Shown: positions 9,407 through 18,322 of the stretch, piece by piece
How positions within the stretch are numbered: position 1 is the first letter of the stretch
How the letters are laid out: the number at the start of each line of letters is the position of its first letter
The notes under the pieces: model-generated
The model's database searches: none
What the model saw: only the letters and a program-made list of their open reading frames with translations
Told to the model about the DNA's origin: nothing
NCBI RefSeq assembly: GCF_020194955.2
Contig: NZ_JAFCIY020000045.1
Span: 1-64,000, forward strand
Reading direction: 5' to 3'
DNA length: 64,000 nucleotides
Source: Desulfuromonas sp. CSMB_57
Lineage (GTDB): Bacteria; Desulfobacterota; Desulfuromonadia; Desulfuromonadales; Syntrophotaleaceae
Program-made: the position numbers and the translations under genes

Positions 9407-10888
9407 ATGAACCAGGTTTCTCTTTTGCGCCGGCGCGCCCTGAACGCCGGGCCCATCCACGCGGATGGCGCTTTTGTGTTGTACTGGATGAATGCGGCGC
9501 GACGCTGCGGCTGGAACCATGGCCTGGAGCATGCCGCGGATTGGGCGCGGCGCCTGGCCAGGCCCTTGGTCATTCTGGAGACCCTGTCCTGCGATTATCC
9601 CTGGGCCAACCTGCGCCTGCACCGTTTCGCCCTGCAGGGCATGGCCGACAATGCCCGACGGTTGGCCACCAAGCCGGTCATCTATCATCCCTTTGTTGAA
9701 GACCGTCGCGGGCAGATCCCCGCCCTGCTGCGGGAATGGGGCGGGGCCGCCTGCCTGGTGGTCACCGACGAATATCCCCTGCGCTGGCACCGGCAACTGC
9801 TGGTCCGGACCGCCGCCCATCTAGCCGTGCGCTGCGAAGCGGTGGACAGCTGCGGACTGCTGCCGCTGCGGGCCACGGAGCATGATTTTCCCAGCGCCTA
9901 TGCCTTTCGACGCTTTCTGCAGCGCGAATTGCTGCCCCACCTGCTGAGCCCGCCTGCCGCGGATCCCCTGGACGAGGCCGGGCTGGCCGTGTCGGACCCG
10001 TTGCCGGCATCCCTGGCGGAAAACTGGCCGGCGGCTGCAGCGACGCTGCTGGCCGGCGATGAGCGGGCCATGGCGTCCCTGCCCATCGACCAGCAGATAC
10101 CACCCGTCGCCACCAGAGGTGGCGCCGACGCCGCCGACCAGTTGCTTGAAGGCTTTCTCGGGCAGGGACTGGATGCCTACCAGTCCCTGCGCAACCAGCC
10201 GCAAGCAGCGGTCACCAGCGGTCTTTCGGCCCACCTTAGGTGGGGACACATCTCCAGTCACGAAATCGTCCTGCGCCTGCTGACCCGGGAACAGTGGAGC
10301 CCGGACCGCCTCGCCCCTGACAGTCGCGGTCGGCGCAGCGGCTGGTGGGGGCTGAGCGGCAACGCCGAAGCTTTTCTGGACCAACTGGTGACCTGGCGGG
10401 AACTGGGCTACAATTACACCCAGCATCACGACGACTATGACCGGTTTGACGCCCTGCCCCCATGGGCGAGGCAGACCCTGCAAAAGCATGCCCGGGACCC
10501 TCGTCCGGAACTTTACTCGCCGGAGGCCCTGGCGGCGGGCCGTACTGCCGATGGGCTGTGGAGCGCGGCCCAGGGGCAATTGCTGCGGGAAGGACAGATC
10601 CACAATTACCTGCGCATGCTGTGGGGCAAGAAGATCCTGGAATGGAGTCCCGATCCGCACCAGGCCCTGGAAGTCATGATCGATCTCAACAACCGCTTGG
10701 CCCTGGATGGCGGCGACCCCAACTCCTACAGCGGCATCGCCTGGTGCCTGGGACGCTTCGACCGGCCCTGGGGTCCGGAACGACCCATCTTCGGCACGGT
10801 TCGTTACATGAGTTCACGCAATACCGCCCGCAAGGTGGCGGTGGACCGTTATATCCAAGAATATGGGGTGGACCGGGAAGCACCCTGA
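9407..10888 (+). CDS. phr: Class II deoxyribodipyrimidine (CPD) photolyase
   Basis: The 493-residue protein repairs cyclobutane pyrimidine dimers using FAD and blue light. Class II features are the N-terminal VLYWMNAARR motif in the antenna domain, LRWGHISSHEIVLRLL and FLDQLVTWRELGYN in the helical FAD domain, and the C-terminal DLNNRLALDGGDPNSY followed by GTVRYMSSRNTARK, the classical class II signature. Length is normal for the class. ATG 9407 is preceded by GAAAGGA. It follows the SLC13 transporter by 53 bases and precedes the DJ-1/PfpI gene by 31 bases, so the three may form an operon. A light-dependent repair enzyme in an apparent anaerobe suggests exposure at sediment or water surfaces (inference). 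Confidence 0.93.
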   Translation: MNQVSLLRRRALNAGPIHADGAFVLYWMNAARRCGWNHGLEHAADWARRLARPLVILETLSCDYPWANLRLHRFALQGMADNARRLATKPVIYHPFVEDRRGQIPALLREWGGAACLVVTDEYPLRWHRQLLVRTAAHLAVRCEAVDSCGLLPLRATEHDFPSAYAFRRFLQRELLPHLLSPPAADPLDEAGLAVSDPLPASLAENWPAAAATLLAGDERAMASLPIDQQIPPVATRGGADAADQLLEGFLGQGLDAYQSLRNQPQAAVTSGLSAHLRWGHISSHEIVLRLLTREQWSPDRLAPDSRGRRSGWWGLSGNAEAFLDQLVTWRELGYNYTQHHDDYDRFDALPPWARQTLQKHARDPRPELYSPEALAAGRTADGLWSAAQGQLLREGQIHNYLRMLWGKKILEWSPDPHQALEVMIDLNNRLALDGGDPNSYSGIAWCLGRFDRPWGPERPIFGTVRYMSSRNTARKVAVDRYIQEYGVDREAP

Positions 10889-10919
10889 TCGGGTGGAGCA
10901 ACAAGGAAAGGAGGCAGAA

Positions 10920-11441
10920 ATGTCGATCCAGGAAAAACGCGTTGCAGTGCTGGTGGAGGATCTCTACGAGGACCTGGAACTCTGGTATCCCGTATTGCGG
11001 CTGCGCGAGGCCGGCGCCCGAGTCCAAATCGTCGGTCCCCGGCACCAGGAATACCGTTCCAAGCACGGCTACCCGGCTACGGCCGACACTGCCATGGACG
11101 AGGTACGAGGCGAGGATTTCGATGCCGTCATCATTCCGGGGGGCTATGCTCCCGACCGGATGCGGCGTTTTGCGCCCTTGGTCGCCCTGGTGCGCCAGGC
11201 GGCCCAGGCCGGGCGGGTGGTGGCCGCCATCTGTCATGGCGGCTGGATGCTGGCGTCGGCGGATGTCGTCCGGGACAAAACGGTGACCGGCTTTTTCGCC
11301 ATCCGCGATGACCTGGTCAATGCCGGCGGCCGCTATGTCGACCGGGAAGTGGTGCGGGACGGCAACCTGGTCACCTCGCGTCGCCCCGAGGACCTGCCGG
11401 CATTCTGCCGCACCATTCTGGAGGCCTTGGCGGAAGCCTGA
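10920..11441 (+). CDS. DJ-1/PfpI-family protein (class I glutamine amidotransferase-like)
   Basis: A 173-residue single-domain protein of the PfpI/YhbO branch. The nucleophile elbow is present as AAICHGGWMLASADV, with Cys followed by His as in PfpI-type proteases and deglycases, and the acidic partner residue is in EDLYEDLELWYPVLRL near the N-terminus. VIIPGGYAPDRMRR is the other family signature. Members act as stress-induced chaperones, glyoxalases or deglycases of glycated protein and nucleotides; which applies cannot be told. ATG 10920 has GGAAAGGAGG upstream. It ends 14 bases from the convergent NtrC-type regulator with no visible terminator between. Confidence 0.9.
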   Translation: MSIQEKRVAVLVEDLYEDLELWYPVLRLREAGARVQIVGPRHQEYRSKHGYPATADTAMDEVRGEDFDAVIIPGGYAPDRMRRFAPLVALVRQAAQAGRVVAAICHGGWMLASADVVRDKTVTGFFAIRDDLVNAGGRYVDREVVRDGNLVTSRRPEDLPAFCRTILEALAEA

Positions 11442-11455
11442 GACGATCTGCGGCG

Positions 11456-12868
11456 TTACATGAAGCCGAACTTTTTCATGCGATAGCGAAAAGCGTCGAC
11501 ACCGAGGCGCAGCAACCGTGCGGCCCGCGACTGGTTGCCCTCGGCCATCTCCAGGGCCTGCCGGATCAGTTCCCGCTCCACCTCTTCGATGTCGATACCG
11601 TCCGGCGGCAGCTGGAAATTGAGCGGCCCGAAATTACCGCCGACCGACTGGCCGATCAGTTCCCGCGGCAGATGTTCCACCAGCAGCATATCCTCGCATT
11701 CGAGAATGATGGCTCGTTCGACGGCATTTTTCAGTTCCCGGATATTGCCCGGCCAGGCATATTCCAGGAGAATTTTCTGGGCCATCTTGGAAATGCCGCG
11801 GACCTGCTTGCCGAATTCGGTGCTGAACTGGGCGACAAAATGCTCGGCCAGGGGCAGAATATCGTCCCGGCGCTCCCGCAGCGGCGGCAGGATAATGGGA
11901 ATCACGCCGATGCGGTAATAGAGGTCGGGACGAAAGGTCTTTTCCTCCATGGCCTGCTGCAGGTTGCGGTTGGTCGCCGAGATGATGCGCACATCGACCG
12001 TGATATCGCGGGTGCCGCCGACCCGGCGGAACGAGCGTTCCTCCAGAACCCGCAGCAGTTTGGCCTGCATGGCCGGGTCCATGTCGCCGATTTCATCCAG
12101 GAACACGGTACCGCCGTCAGCCAGTTCGAAAAGCCCCTTCTTCAGGGCCTTGGCATCGGTAAAAGCGCCCCGCTCATGACCCAGCAACTCGCTTTCCAGC
12201 AAGGTCTGCGGCACGGCGGCGCAGTTGATGGCCATGAAGGGCTGGTCGCGGCGGGCGCTTTGGCAATGGATGGCCCGGGCAATCAATTCCTTGCCGGTGC
12301 CGCTTTCCCCCTGTATGAAAATGGTGCTGGCATCGCTGCCGGCCACCTTGTCCACCATGGCGAGCACCTGACGCATCTCCCGACTGCGGGCGACAATGAC
12401 CGGTTTCCCGGTCCGCGCCACCTTCTGGGAGCGCAGCTGTGCCACCTCGCGCTTGAGCTCTTCCGTTGCCAGCGCCCGTTTGACGGCCAGCAGGACCTCA
12501 TCGCCGGACGCCGGCTTGCGCAGATAATCGCCCAGCCCGCTGCGCAGGGCGCAGGCCGCCCGCTCCGGCAAGTCGCGGCCGGTCACCACGATGATCGGCA
12601 CTTCGCCGTCGATGCCGCGAATCTGCTCGAACACTTCCCAGCCGTCCAGATCCGGCAACTGCAGATCCAACAGCAGCAGATCGGGCTGCAATTCCTCAAA
12701 CCGATCCAGCCCTGCCTGCCCCGTATCGGCCAGCAGGATCTGGTAACCCGCCCGGGCCAACCCGTCCCCGAGTTCCCCGCTCCACTGCGGATCTTCATCA
12801 ACAATCAGAATTTTTGCCCGTCGCTCCACTCTCGGTTTCCGTCCCTGTTGCGGGTTGCCTTCCGACAC
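11456..12868 (-). CDS. NtrC-family sigma-54-dependent response regulator
   Basis: The 470-residue protein has three domains: receiver (about 18-135, acidic pair at 24-26, phospho-acceptor Asp68 in LLLLDLQLP, lysine in YLRKPAS), AAA+ (about 155-395, Walker A GESGTGKE, Walker B VFLDEIGD) and a Fis-type helix-turn-helix (about 425-470, NQSRAARLLRLGVDAFRYRMKK). The sigma-54 contact loop, normally GAFTGA, reads GAFTDA here; such variants occur naturally, but it is worth noting. The start is a GTG at 12866-12868, one base after the stop of the transketolase C-terminal gene, so the two are almost certainly cotranscribed. No sensor kinase is adjacent; the signal and targets are unknown. Confidence 0.9.
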   Translation of the reverse strand: MSEGNPQQGRKPRVERRAKILIVDEDPQWSGELGDGLARAGYQILLADTGQAGLDRFEELQPDLLLLDLQLPDLDGWEVFEQIRGIDGEVPIIVVTGRDLPERAACALRSGLGDYLRKPASGDEVLLAVKRALATEELKREVAQLRSQKVARTGKPVIVARSREMRQVLAMVDKVAGSDASTIFIQGESGTGKELIARAIHCQSARRDQPFMAINCAAVPQTLLESELLGHERGAFTDAKALKKGLFELADGGTVFLDEIGDMDPAMQAKLLRVLEERSFRRVGGTRDITVDVRIISATNRNLQQAMEEKTFRPDLYYRIGVIPIILPPLRERRDDILPLAEHFVAQFSTEFGKQVRGISKMAQKILLEYAWPGNIRELKNAVERAIILECEDMLLVEHLPRELIGQSVGGNFGPLNFQLPPDGIDIEEVERELIRQALEMAEGNQSRAARLLRLGVDAFRYRMKKFGFM

Positions 12869-12869
12869 C

Positions 12870-13802
12870 TCAGCCCTTGCGCCCCAACACCCGGCGGGCG
12901 GCTGCCACCAGGTGGGTGGAGGTCAGACCGTAATGTTCCAGCAGCGCATCGGCCGGCCCCGACTGACCGAACACGTCCGGCATGCCGATACGCTCGACGG
13001 GTACCGGACAACCCTCGGCCAGGACCTCGCAGACCGCACTGCCCAAACCGCCGATGATGGAATGTTCCTCGGCGGTAACCACCGCGCCGGTTTCCCTTCC
13101 GGCTTGCAGCACCAGGTCCCGGTCGAGGGGCTTGATGGTACCGAAATGCAGCACCCGGGCATCGATCCCCTCGCCCGCCAGGGACGCGGCGGCAGCCAGG
13201 GCGGCCGCGGTCATCAGGCCGGTGCCCATGAAGGTCAGGTCACCACCGGCGCGCAGGGTCACGCCGCGGCCGATGGCAAAGGGGCAGGCTTCGGCAAAGA
13301 TCACCGGCACCTTGCCGCGCCCGAGGCGGACGAATACCGGCCCGTCGAAAGCTGCCGCAGCGCGAATGGCGGCCGCCGTTTCCGGGCCGTCCGCCGGGCA
13401 GAGCACGGTCATGTTGGGCAGCGCCCGCATGATGGCCAGATCCTCTACCGACTGATGGGAGCCGCCATCTTCGCCGACGGTGATGCCGCCGTGGGTGGCG
13501 ACGATTTTGACATTCAGACGCGGATAGGCCACCGACTGACGAATTTGTTCGAAGGCCCGTCCGGCGGCGAACACGGCGAAGGTCGAGGCGAAGGGAATCA
13601 TTCCGCCGGCCGCCAGGCCCGCCGCCATACCGACCATGTTGGCCTCGGCAATACCGGCATTGAAGAACCGGTCGGGAAATTCCTTGGCGAACTGGGCGGT
13701 TTTGGTCGAGCCGGACAGATCGGCATCCAGGGCGACAATGCGGGAATCGGACCGACCCAGTTCCACCAGGGCCTGACCGTAAGCATCTCGAGTTGCAATC
13801 AT
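12870..13802 (-). CDS. Transketolase, C-terminal subunit (split enzyme)
   Basis: The 310-residue protein corresponds to the pyrimidine-binding and C-terminal domains of transketolase: FFNAGIAEANMVGMAAGLA (with the glutamate that activates thiamine diphosphate), VATHGGITVGEDGGSHQ, and a C-terminal domain with VTAEEHSIIGGLGSAVCE. Together with the N-terminal subunit encoded just upstream it forms the two-chain transketolase common in anaerobes and archaea, for pentose phosphate interconversion. The start chosen is ATG 13800-13802 (MIATRDAYGQAL), the conserved beginning; an in-frame ATG at 13817 would add five residues and neither ribosome site is strong. It follows the N-terminal gene after 87 bases and is followed one base later by the NtrC-type regulator. 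Confidence 0.9.
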   Translation of the reverse strand: MIATRDAYGQALVELGRSDSRIVALDADLSGSTKTAQFAKEFPDRFFNAGIAEANMVGMAAGLAAGGMIPFASTFAVFAAGRAFEQIRQSVAYPRLNVKIVATHGGITVGEDGGSHQSVEDLAIMRALPNMTVLCPADGPETAAAIRAAAAFDGPVFVRLGRGKVPVIFAEACPFAIGRGVTLRAGGDLTFMGTGLMTAAALAAAASLAGEGIDARVLHFGTIKPLDRDLVLQAGRETGAVVTAEEHSIIGGLGSAVCEVLAEGCPVPVERIGMPDVFGQSGPADALLEHYGLTSTHLVAAARRVLGRKG

Positions 13803-13889
13803 GGCACTCACAAACATCCTCATTGACGAGCGCAGCCGGTATGGCCGCGGCAATCCTACCGGCTGAGCCGGTGTGCGAAAGATAAGATA

Positions 13890-14711
13890 TCAGGCACCAA
13901 GGGTCTGCAGCGCGAACCGCAGTTCCTCGTCGCTGGGCGCAACGCCATGATATTTGGCCTTGTTCTCGAAAATGGACACGCCTTTGCCCTTGACGGTATG
14001 GGCCACCAGCACCGTCGGCCGTTCCGGCGCCTCGGCTTCGGCCAAGCCCCGGCAGATGGCTGCCATGTCATGTCCGTCGATTTCCAGCACATGCCAATTG
14101 AAAGCGGCAAACTTGTCACCGACCGGCGTCACGTTCATGACCTGTTCGATAAAGCCGTCGATCTGCAATCGATTGTGATCGACGATGACACACAGGTTGT
14201 CGAGTCCGTAATGGGCGGCGGCCATGACCGCTTCCCAAATCTGGCCTTCCTGCAGTTCGCCATCGCCCAGCAGGGCATAGACGCGATGGCGGCCGCCGCC
14301 GAGGCGCGCCGCCAGGGCCAGACCGACGGCTTGGGACAAGCCCTGGCCGAGGGAACCGGTGCAGACGTCGACGCCGGGCGTCTTTTTCATGTCCGGGTGG
14401 CCCTGCAGGTGGCTGCCCAGCCGGCGCAGCGTGGCCAGATCCTCGGCCGGAAAATAACCGGCAGCTGCCAGGCAGGCATAAAGGGCCGGCGCGGCATGCC
14501 CCTTGGACAGCACGAAACGGTCCCGCTCCGGCCAGTCCGGCCGCTGCGCATCATGTCGCATATGGTGGAAATAAAGAGCGGTCATGATGTCGATGGCCGA
14601 CAAACTTCCGCCCGTATGTCCGGACTGGGAGGCATGCAACATTTTCAGGATGTCCATCCGCAAACTTTTGGCTTGCGCCTCCAGGCTCCGAACGGTCTGC
14701 TCGTTCAACAT
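13890..14711 (-). CDS. Transketolase, N-terminal subunit (split enzyme)
   Basis: The 273-residue protein is the thiamine-pyrophosphate binding half of transketolase: HASQSGHTGGSLSAIDI near residue 27, DRFVLSKGHAAPALYA, the glycine-rich TGSLGQGLSQAVGLALA, and the metal/diphosphate motif ALLGDGELQEGQIWEA followed by the asparagine in VDHNRLQIDG. Its partner is the next gene downstream. Ribosome site AAAGGAAG precedes ATG 14711. It lies inside a minus-strand run that begins at murI and ends at the NtrC-type regulator, with intergenic gaps of 1-90 bases and no terminators seen, so cotranscription is likely though not proved. Confidence 0.92.
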   Translation of the reverse strand: MLNEQTVRSLEAQAKSLRMDILKMLHASQSGHTGGSLSAIDIMTALYFHHMRHDAQRPDWPERDRFVLSKGHAAPALYACLAAAGYFPAEDLATLRRLGSHLQGHPDMKKTPGVDVCTGSLGQGLSQAVGLALAARLGGGRHRVYALLGDGELQEGQIWEAVMAAAHYGLDNLCVIVDHNRLQIDGFIEQVMNVTPVGDKFAAFNWHVLEIDGHDMAAICRGLAEAEAPERPTVLVAHTVKGKGVSIFENKAKYHGVAPSDEELRFALQTLGA

Positions 14712-14775
14712 CTGCCAGGCTTCCTTTCATCCATAAGCGCAACGACTGCGGCCTCCCCGGCCGGCGTCACGACAG

Positions 14776-15189
14776 TCATCGGGATTGATAACGCCGGTCG
14801 TTGCCGGCCAGGTAAGCAAAAACCAGTTCTTCCAGCTGCCCGGTGGGGGGCACCGGCACGGCAGGCGGGGGGACAACCATCGACGCGGCCGCCGTGTCCG
14901 CGGCGCTGTCATCGGCTGCCGGAATGCAGCGCGCCAGCTCGCGGTCCAACTCGCCATCCCGCAGGCGGCGCAACATTTCCTTGTGTTGTGCCCGCATCAG
15001 TTGTTCCACCACCTGGCGCAGATCGGGGTCCTGCAGGCGGTCGGCATAGGACTGACGCTGGCTTGCGAGAATGGTGCCGCCGTGATAGAGGTGGGTGACG
15101 ATCTGGGGGTTCTTCCGTCCGCTGTCCTCGGTCTGAACGTGGAACAGCTGCCCCTGATGGCGAAAGTTGTGGTTGAATCCGCCCAGCAT
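14776..15189 (-). CDS. Conserved hypothetical protein
   Basis: A 137-residue soluble protein of unknown function. The first 60 residues are a compact block (NFRHQGQLFHVQTEDSG, then VTHLYHGGTILASQRQSY) that resembles a small conserved domain I associate with deltaproteobacterial proteins, probably beta-rich. After an arginine-rich helix (about 65-95) comes a proline and alanine-rich linker and a C-terminal LEELVFAYLAGNDRRY. ATG 15187-15189 is preceded by GGAGGGG. It sits 67 bases after metH and 64 bases before the transketolase genes in the same direction. No function is suggested. Confidence 0.78.
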   Translation of the reverse strand: MLGGFNHNFRHQGQLFHVQTEDSGRKNPQIVTHLYHGGTILASQRQSYADRLQDPDLRQVVEQLMRAQHKEMLRRLRDGELDRELARCIPAADDSAADTAAASMVVPPPAVPVPPTGQLEELVFAYLAGNDRRYQSR

Positions 15190-15256
15190 GGTCACCCCTC
15201 CGCAGGTGAAATGGTTACGTTCCTCACACGCCCCGGCGCCTGGGCCTCTGTCCCCA

Positions 15257-17671
15257 TCAGGTGTGCTCCCGACCCGGAGCCAGCAGGACCTTGGCCTTGG
15301 CGACAGCTTCCAGAGCATCCGCGGCATAAAGATCGGCGCCGATACTGTCGGCGTACTCCTGGGTCACCACCGCGCCACCGACCATGGTGAAAACCTTGAC
15401 CCCGGCCGCCCGTAAACGCTCGATGGTCACTTCCATCTGCTGGATGGTGGTGGTCATAAGGGCCGACAGACCGACGGCATCGACCTGCAGAGCCCGAGCC
15501 TGCTCGACAATGCGATCGGCCGGCACGTTCTTGCCCAGGTCGATGACCTCGAAACCGTGGTTCTCGAGGAGGGTGCAGACGATATTCTTGCCGATGTCGT
15601 GAATGTCGCCCTCGACGGTCGCCATGAGAATGCGGCCGAGGCTGACTACCCCGGCCCCCTTGAGCTCCAGTTTCAGTCGTCCGAAAGCGGTCTGCATGGT
15701 TTCCGCCGACTGCATGACCTGGGGCAGGAAAATGCGGTTTTCTGCGAACCGCCGGCCGACCTCCTCCAGGCCCGGCAGCAGACCCTCGTTGCTGATGGCC
15801 CCCGCGTCCAGGCCTTCGGCCAGAGCCTGCTCCACCAACCCCGCTATGCCATCCTTGTCGCCTTCGATCACGGCGGCGCTCAACCGCTCGCGGATACCGG
15901 CCTCGGTACCGGCCGCCACCGGAGCCGTCGGCGCCTGGACCTGCCCGGCATAGGCGCTGATGTATTGCTCCGCGCGCAGATCCCGACCCAGCAGCACCAT
16001 GCCGGCCCGGAAGGCATCCATCATGCGCTCTTCCTGGGGATTGATGATGGCGGCGCTCAGCCCGGCTTCCAGGGCCATGGCGAAGAAGGTCGCGGACAAC
16101 ACCGAACGACTGGGCAGGCCGAAGGAGATGTTGCTGACCCCGAGCACCGTCGGCAGACCCAATTCTTCGCGCACCAGGCGCAGGGTGCGGATGGTTTCCA
16201 TGGCTCGCCGCTGCTCGGCGGATACGGTCAGGGTCAGGCAGTCGATGACGACGTCTTCCCGGGCCAAACCGGCATGGCAGGCGGCATCCAGGATGCGCCG
16301 TGCCACGGCCAATCGGTCCTCGGCCGCCTCGGGAATCCCGCCGCCGTCCAGGGCCAGGCCGATGACCGCAGCGCCGTATTTGCGGGCCAGGGGCAGAATC
16401 GCCTGCAGGCTCTTCTCCTCGCCCGAAACGGAGTTGATCAGCACCTTGCCGTCGGCCACCTTGAGGGCCCGTTCCAGGGCCGCCGGATCCGAGGAATCGA
16501 GCACCAGGGGCGTGCCTGTGACACCTACGGCCGCCAGCACCGCACGCTCCAGGGCGGCCGGTTCGTCGACGCCGGGCGCTCCGCAATTGAGATCCAGCAG
16601 AGTCGCTCCGGCCGCCACCTGATCCTGGGCCGCGCGCCGAATATAGGCGGTTTTGCCTTCGCGCAGTTCCGCGGCATAGAGTTTCTTGCCCGTCGGATTG
16701 ATGCGTTCACCGATAATGGCGCAGGGCGCCGTGCCGCCAATCTCGGTGACGGCGGTGCGACTGGACAGAAGGCTGCGCCGCGGTGGCGGCGTCCAGCGCA
16801 GATCGCGGCCGGCCAGGGCCTCGCGCATGGCGCGGATATGGGCCGGGGTGGTGCCGCAACAGCCGCCGATAACCCGGACGCCCAGGGCCAGCAGGCGGTC
16901 ATGGTAGCCGATCATCTCCTCCGGGGTGGCCGAAAACACGGTTTGCCCGTCGATCAACTGCGGCAGACCGGCGTTGGGCTGGGCGATGAGGGGCAGGGAG
17001 GTGACGCCGCGCATCCGTTCCAGCACCTGGCAGATGCCGTCGACCCCTAGGCCGCAGTTGGAGCCGACTACCGTGACGCCCAGGGCTTCCAGGGTCACGG
17101 CAGCCGCTTCCGGCGGCGTCCCGAGAACGCTGCGGCCCTGGTCCTCGAAGGTCATCAGGGCCATGATCGGCAGACTGGAAAATTCCCGGCAGGCAATGAC
17201 CGCGGCCCGCAGTTCGGCAATATCCAAAAAGGTTTCCAGGGTGACGAGGTCGGCGCCGGCCGCGGCAAAGGCTTTGACCTGTTCGCCGAACACCGCCACC
17301 ATTGCATCGAAATCCGCATCCCCCACCGGCCGCAGAAAACACCCGGTGGGCCCCATGGAGGCGGCCACAAAGCGCCCGGCGCCCGCCGCCCGCCGGGCCA
17401 GCTCCACGGATCGGGCATTGATCTCGTAAACCCGATTCGCCAGTCCGTAATGGTCCAGTTTAAGACGACTGCCGCCAAAACTGTTGGTGACGATGATATC
17501 GGCGCCCGCCTCGGCATATTCCCGATGCACGGCCTCCACCACCTCGGGAGCCGTCAGGTTCATTTCTTCCGGACAACCGCCGGGGGACAGGCCGCGCTCC
17601 TGGAGCATGGTGCCCATGGCGCCATCGAGTATCAGCACCCGGTCGCGAATGGTAGCGGTAAAATCAGCCAT
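15257..17671 (-). CDS. metH: Cobalamin-dependent methionine synthase lacking the reactivation domain
   Basis: The 804-residue protein transfers a methyl group from methyltetrahydrofolate through cobalamin to homocysteine. Domains in order: homocysteine-binding barrel (about 1-290, zinc ligands in VVGSNCGLG and GGCCGTTP), pterin-binding barrel (about 320-570, starting at IIGERINPTGKK), cap domain (about 590-675) and B12-binding domain (about 690-800) with the cobalamin histidine in GDIHDIGKNIV. It stops there: the C-terminal AdoMet-binding reactivation domain of the 1227-residue E. coli enzyme is absent, as in the Thermotoga-type enzymes. ATG 17669-17671 starts 2 bases after the upstream gene's stop. 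An internal homocysteine-to-B12 architecture this complete makes the family call firm. Confidence 0.95.
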   Translation of the reverse strand: MADFTATIRDRVLILDGAMGTMLQERGLSPGGCPEEMNLTAPEVVEAVHREYAEAGADIIVTNSFGGSRLKLDHYGLANRVYEINARSVELARRAAGAGRFVAASMGPTGCFLRPVGDADFDAMVAVFGEQVKAFAAAGADLVTLETFLDIAELRAAVIACREFSSLPIMALMTFEDQGRSVLGTPPEAAAVTLEALGVTVVGSNCGLGVDGICQVLERMRGVTSLPLIAQPNAGLPQLIDGQTVFSATPEEMIGYHDRLLALGVRVIGGCCGTTPAHIRAMREALAGRDLRWTPPPRRSLLSSRTAVTEIGGTAPCAIIGERINPTGKKLYAAELREGKTAYIRRAAQDQVAAGATLLDLNCGAPGVDEPAALERAVLAAVGVTGTPLVLDSSDPAALERALKVADGKVLINSVSGEEKSLQAILPLARKYGAAVIGLALDGGGIPEAAEDRLAVARRILDAACHAGLAREDVVIDCLTLTVSAEQRRAMETIRTLRLVREELGLPTVLGVSNISFGLPSRSVLSATFFAMALEAGLSAAIINPQEERMMDAFRAGMVLLGRDLRAEQYISAYAGQVQAPTAPVAAGTEAGIRERLSAAVIEGDKDGIAGLVEQALAEGLDAGAISNEGLLPGLEEVGRRFAENRIFLPQVMQSAETMQTAFGRLKLELKGAGVVSLGRILMATVEGDIHDIGKNIVCTLLENHGFEVIDLGKNVPADRIVEQARALQVDAVGLSALMTTTIQQMEVTIERLRAAGVKVFTMVGGAVVTQEYADSIGADLYAADALEAVAKAKVLLAPGREHT

Positions 17672-17673
17672 CC

Positions 17674-18276
17674 TCAGTTCAACTCCTGTGAGTTCGCCGG
17701 GGCGAGACTCTCCGGCGACTGCGTATAGCGAAAATCGGCCGCAACCGGGTTGCGCAGATCGATATGGCCTTTGAGGGTTTCCACCGGTTGACCTTCCAGC
17801 ATGATGCGCACCTGGCGGACATGAGGGTAGTTGACGGCCAGGGTATCCGCCAAGGCATAGACGGTGAGCAGTTCCGTCATGCTGCCGCCGGGATGATCCG
17901 CAGCCAGCTCCCGGCTGAAATCGACCGTGGCAATCCCTTCCGCCACCTGGACGGAGCGCACCACGGTCCGGGGCGGAAACAGGGGCACCAGATTGCCGCG
18001 CGGTCCCGCGATCAGGGCTTCCACCAACTGCGTCAGACAGACTTCCAGTTCCGTGCATTGGGGCAGGTCCCGCGCCTCGGCGATCAGGCCGGTTCCTTCC
18101 GGATGGGCAAAATATAGCACGGCTTCGCGGCGCACCGGCACCGCTTGCTCCTGAGGTGCCACCGGCCGTGCCGCCCGGTAGCTCAGCCAGAGGTGCCGGG
18201 CAAGCAGGGCCAGCAGCAGCACCAACAGCAGCAACCCGGCCACCACGGCCAACCGCATGGGATGGATTTTATTCAT
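17674..18276 (-). CDS. Membrane-anchored GerMN-domain protein
   Basis: A 200-residue protein with a short basic N-terminus, one membrane helix (about residues 8-30, LAVVAGLLLLVLLLALLARHLWL) and an external GerMN domain (about 55-180; VEALIAGPRGNLVPLFPP, VDFSRELAADHPGGSMTELL, VYALADTLAVNYPHVRQVRIML). GerMN was defined in Bacillus germination and sporulation proteins, but in non-sporulating bacteria it is found in envelope lipoproteins of unknown role. ATG 18276 follows AAGGAGCC. It lies between murI (46 bases upstream) and metH (2 bases downstream), so it is translated from the same message; a cell-wall role would fit murI but is only inference. Confidence 0.83.
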   Translation of the reverse strand: MNKIHPMRLAVVAGLLLLVLLLALLARHLWLSYRAARPVAPQEQAVPVRREAVLYFAHPEGTGLIAEARDLPQCTELEVCLTQLVEALIAGPRGNLVPLFPPRTVVRSVQVAEGIATVDFSRELAADHPGGSMTELLTVYALADTLAVNYPHVRQVRIMLEGQPVETLKGHIDLRNPVAADFRYTQSPESLAPANSQELN

Positions 18277-18322
18277 CGCTTCAGGCTCCTTACCGTGAGG
18301 GCCCCGCATCGGGCCGTCATCG

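Noticed and set aside
15192-16586. Long open frame in a second frame inside metH
   Set aside because: Low-complexity Gly/Arg-rich product and full overlap with a clear methionine synthase.
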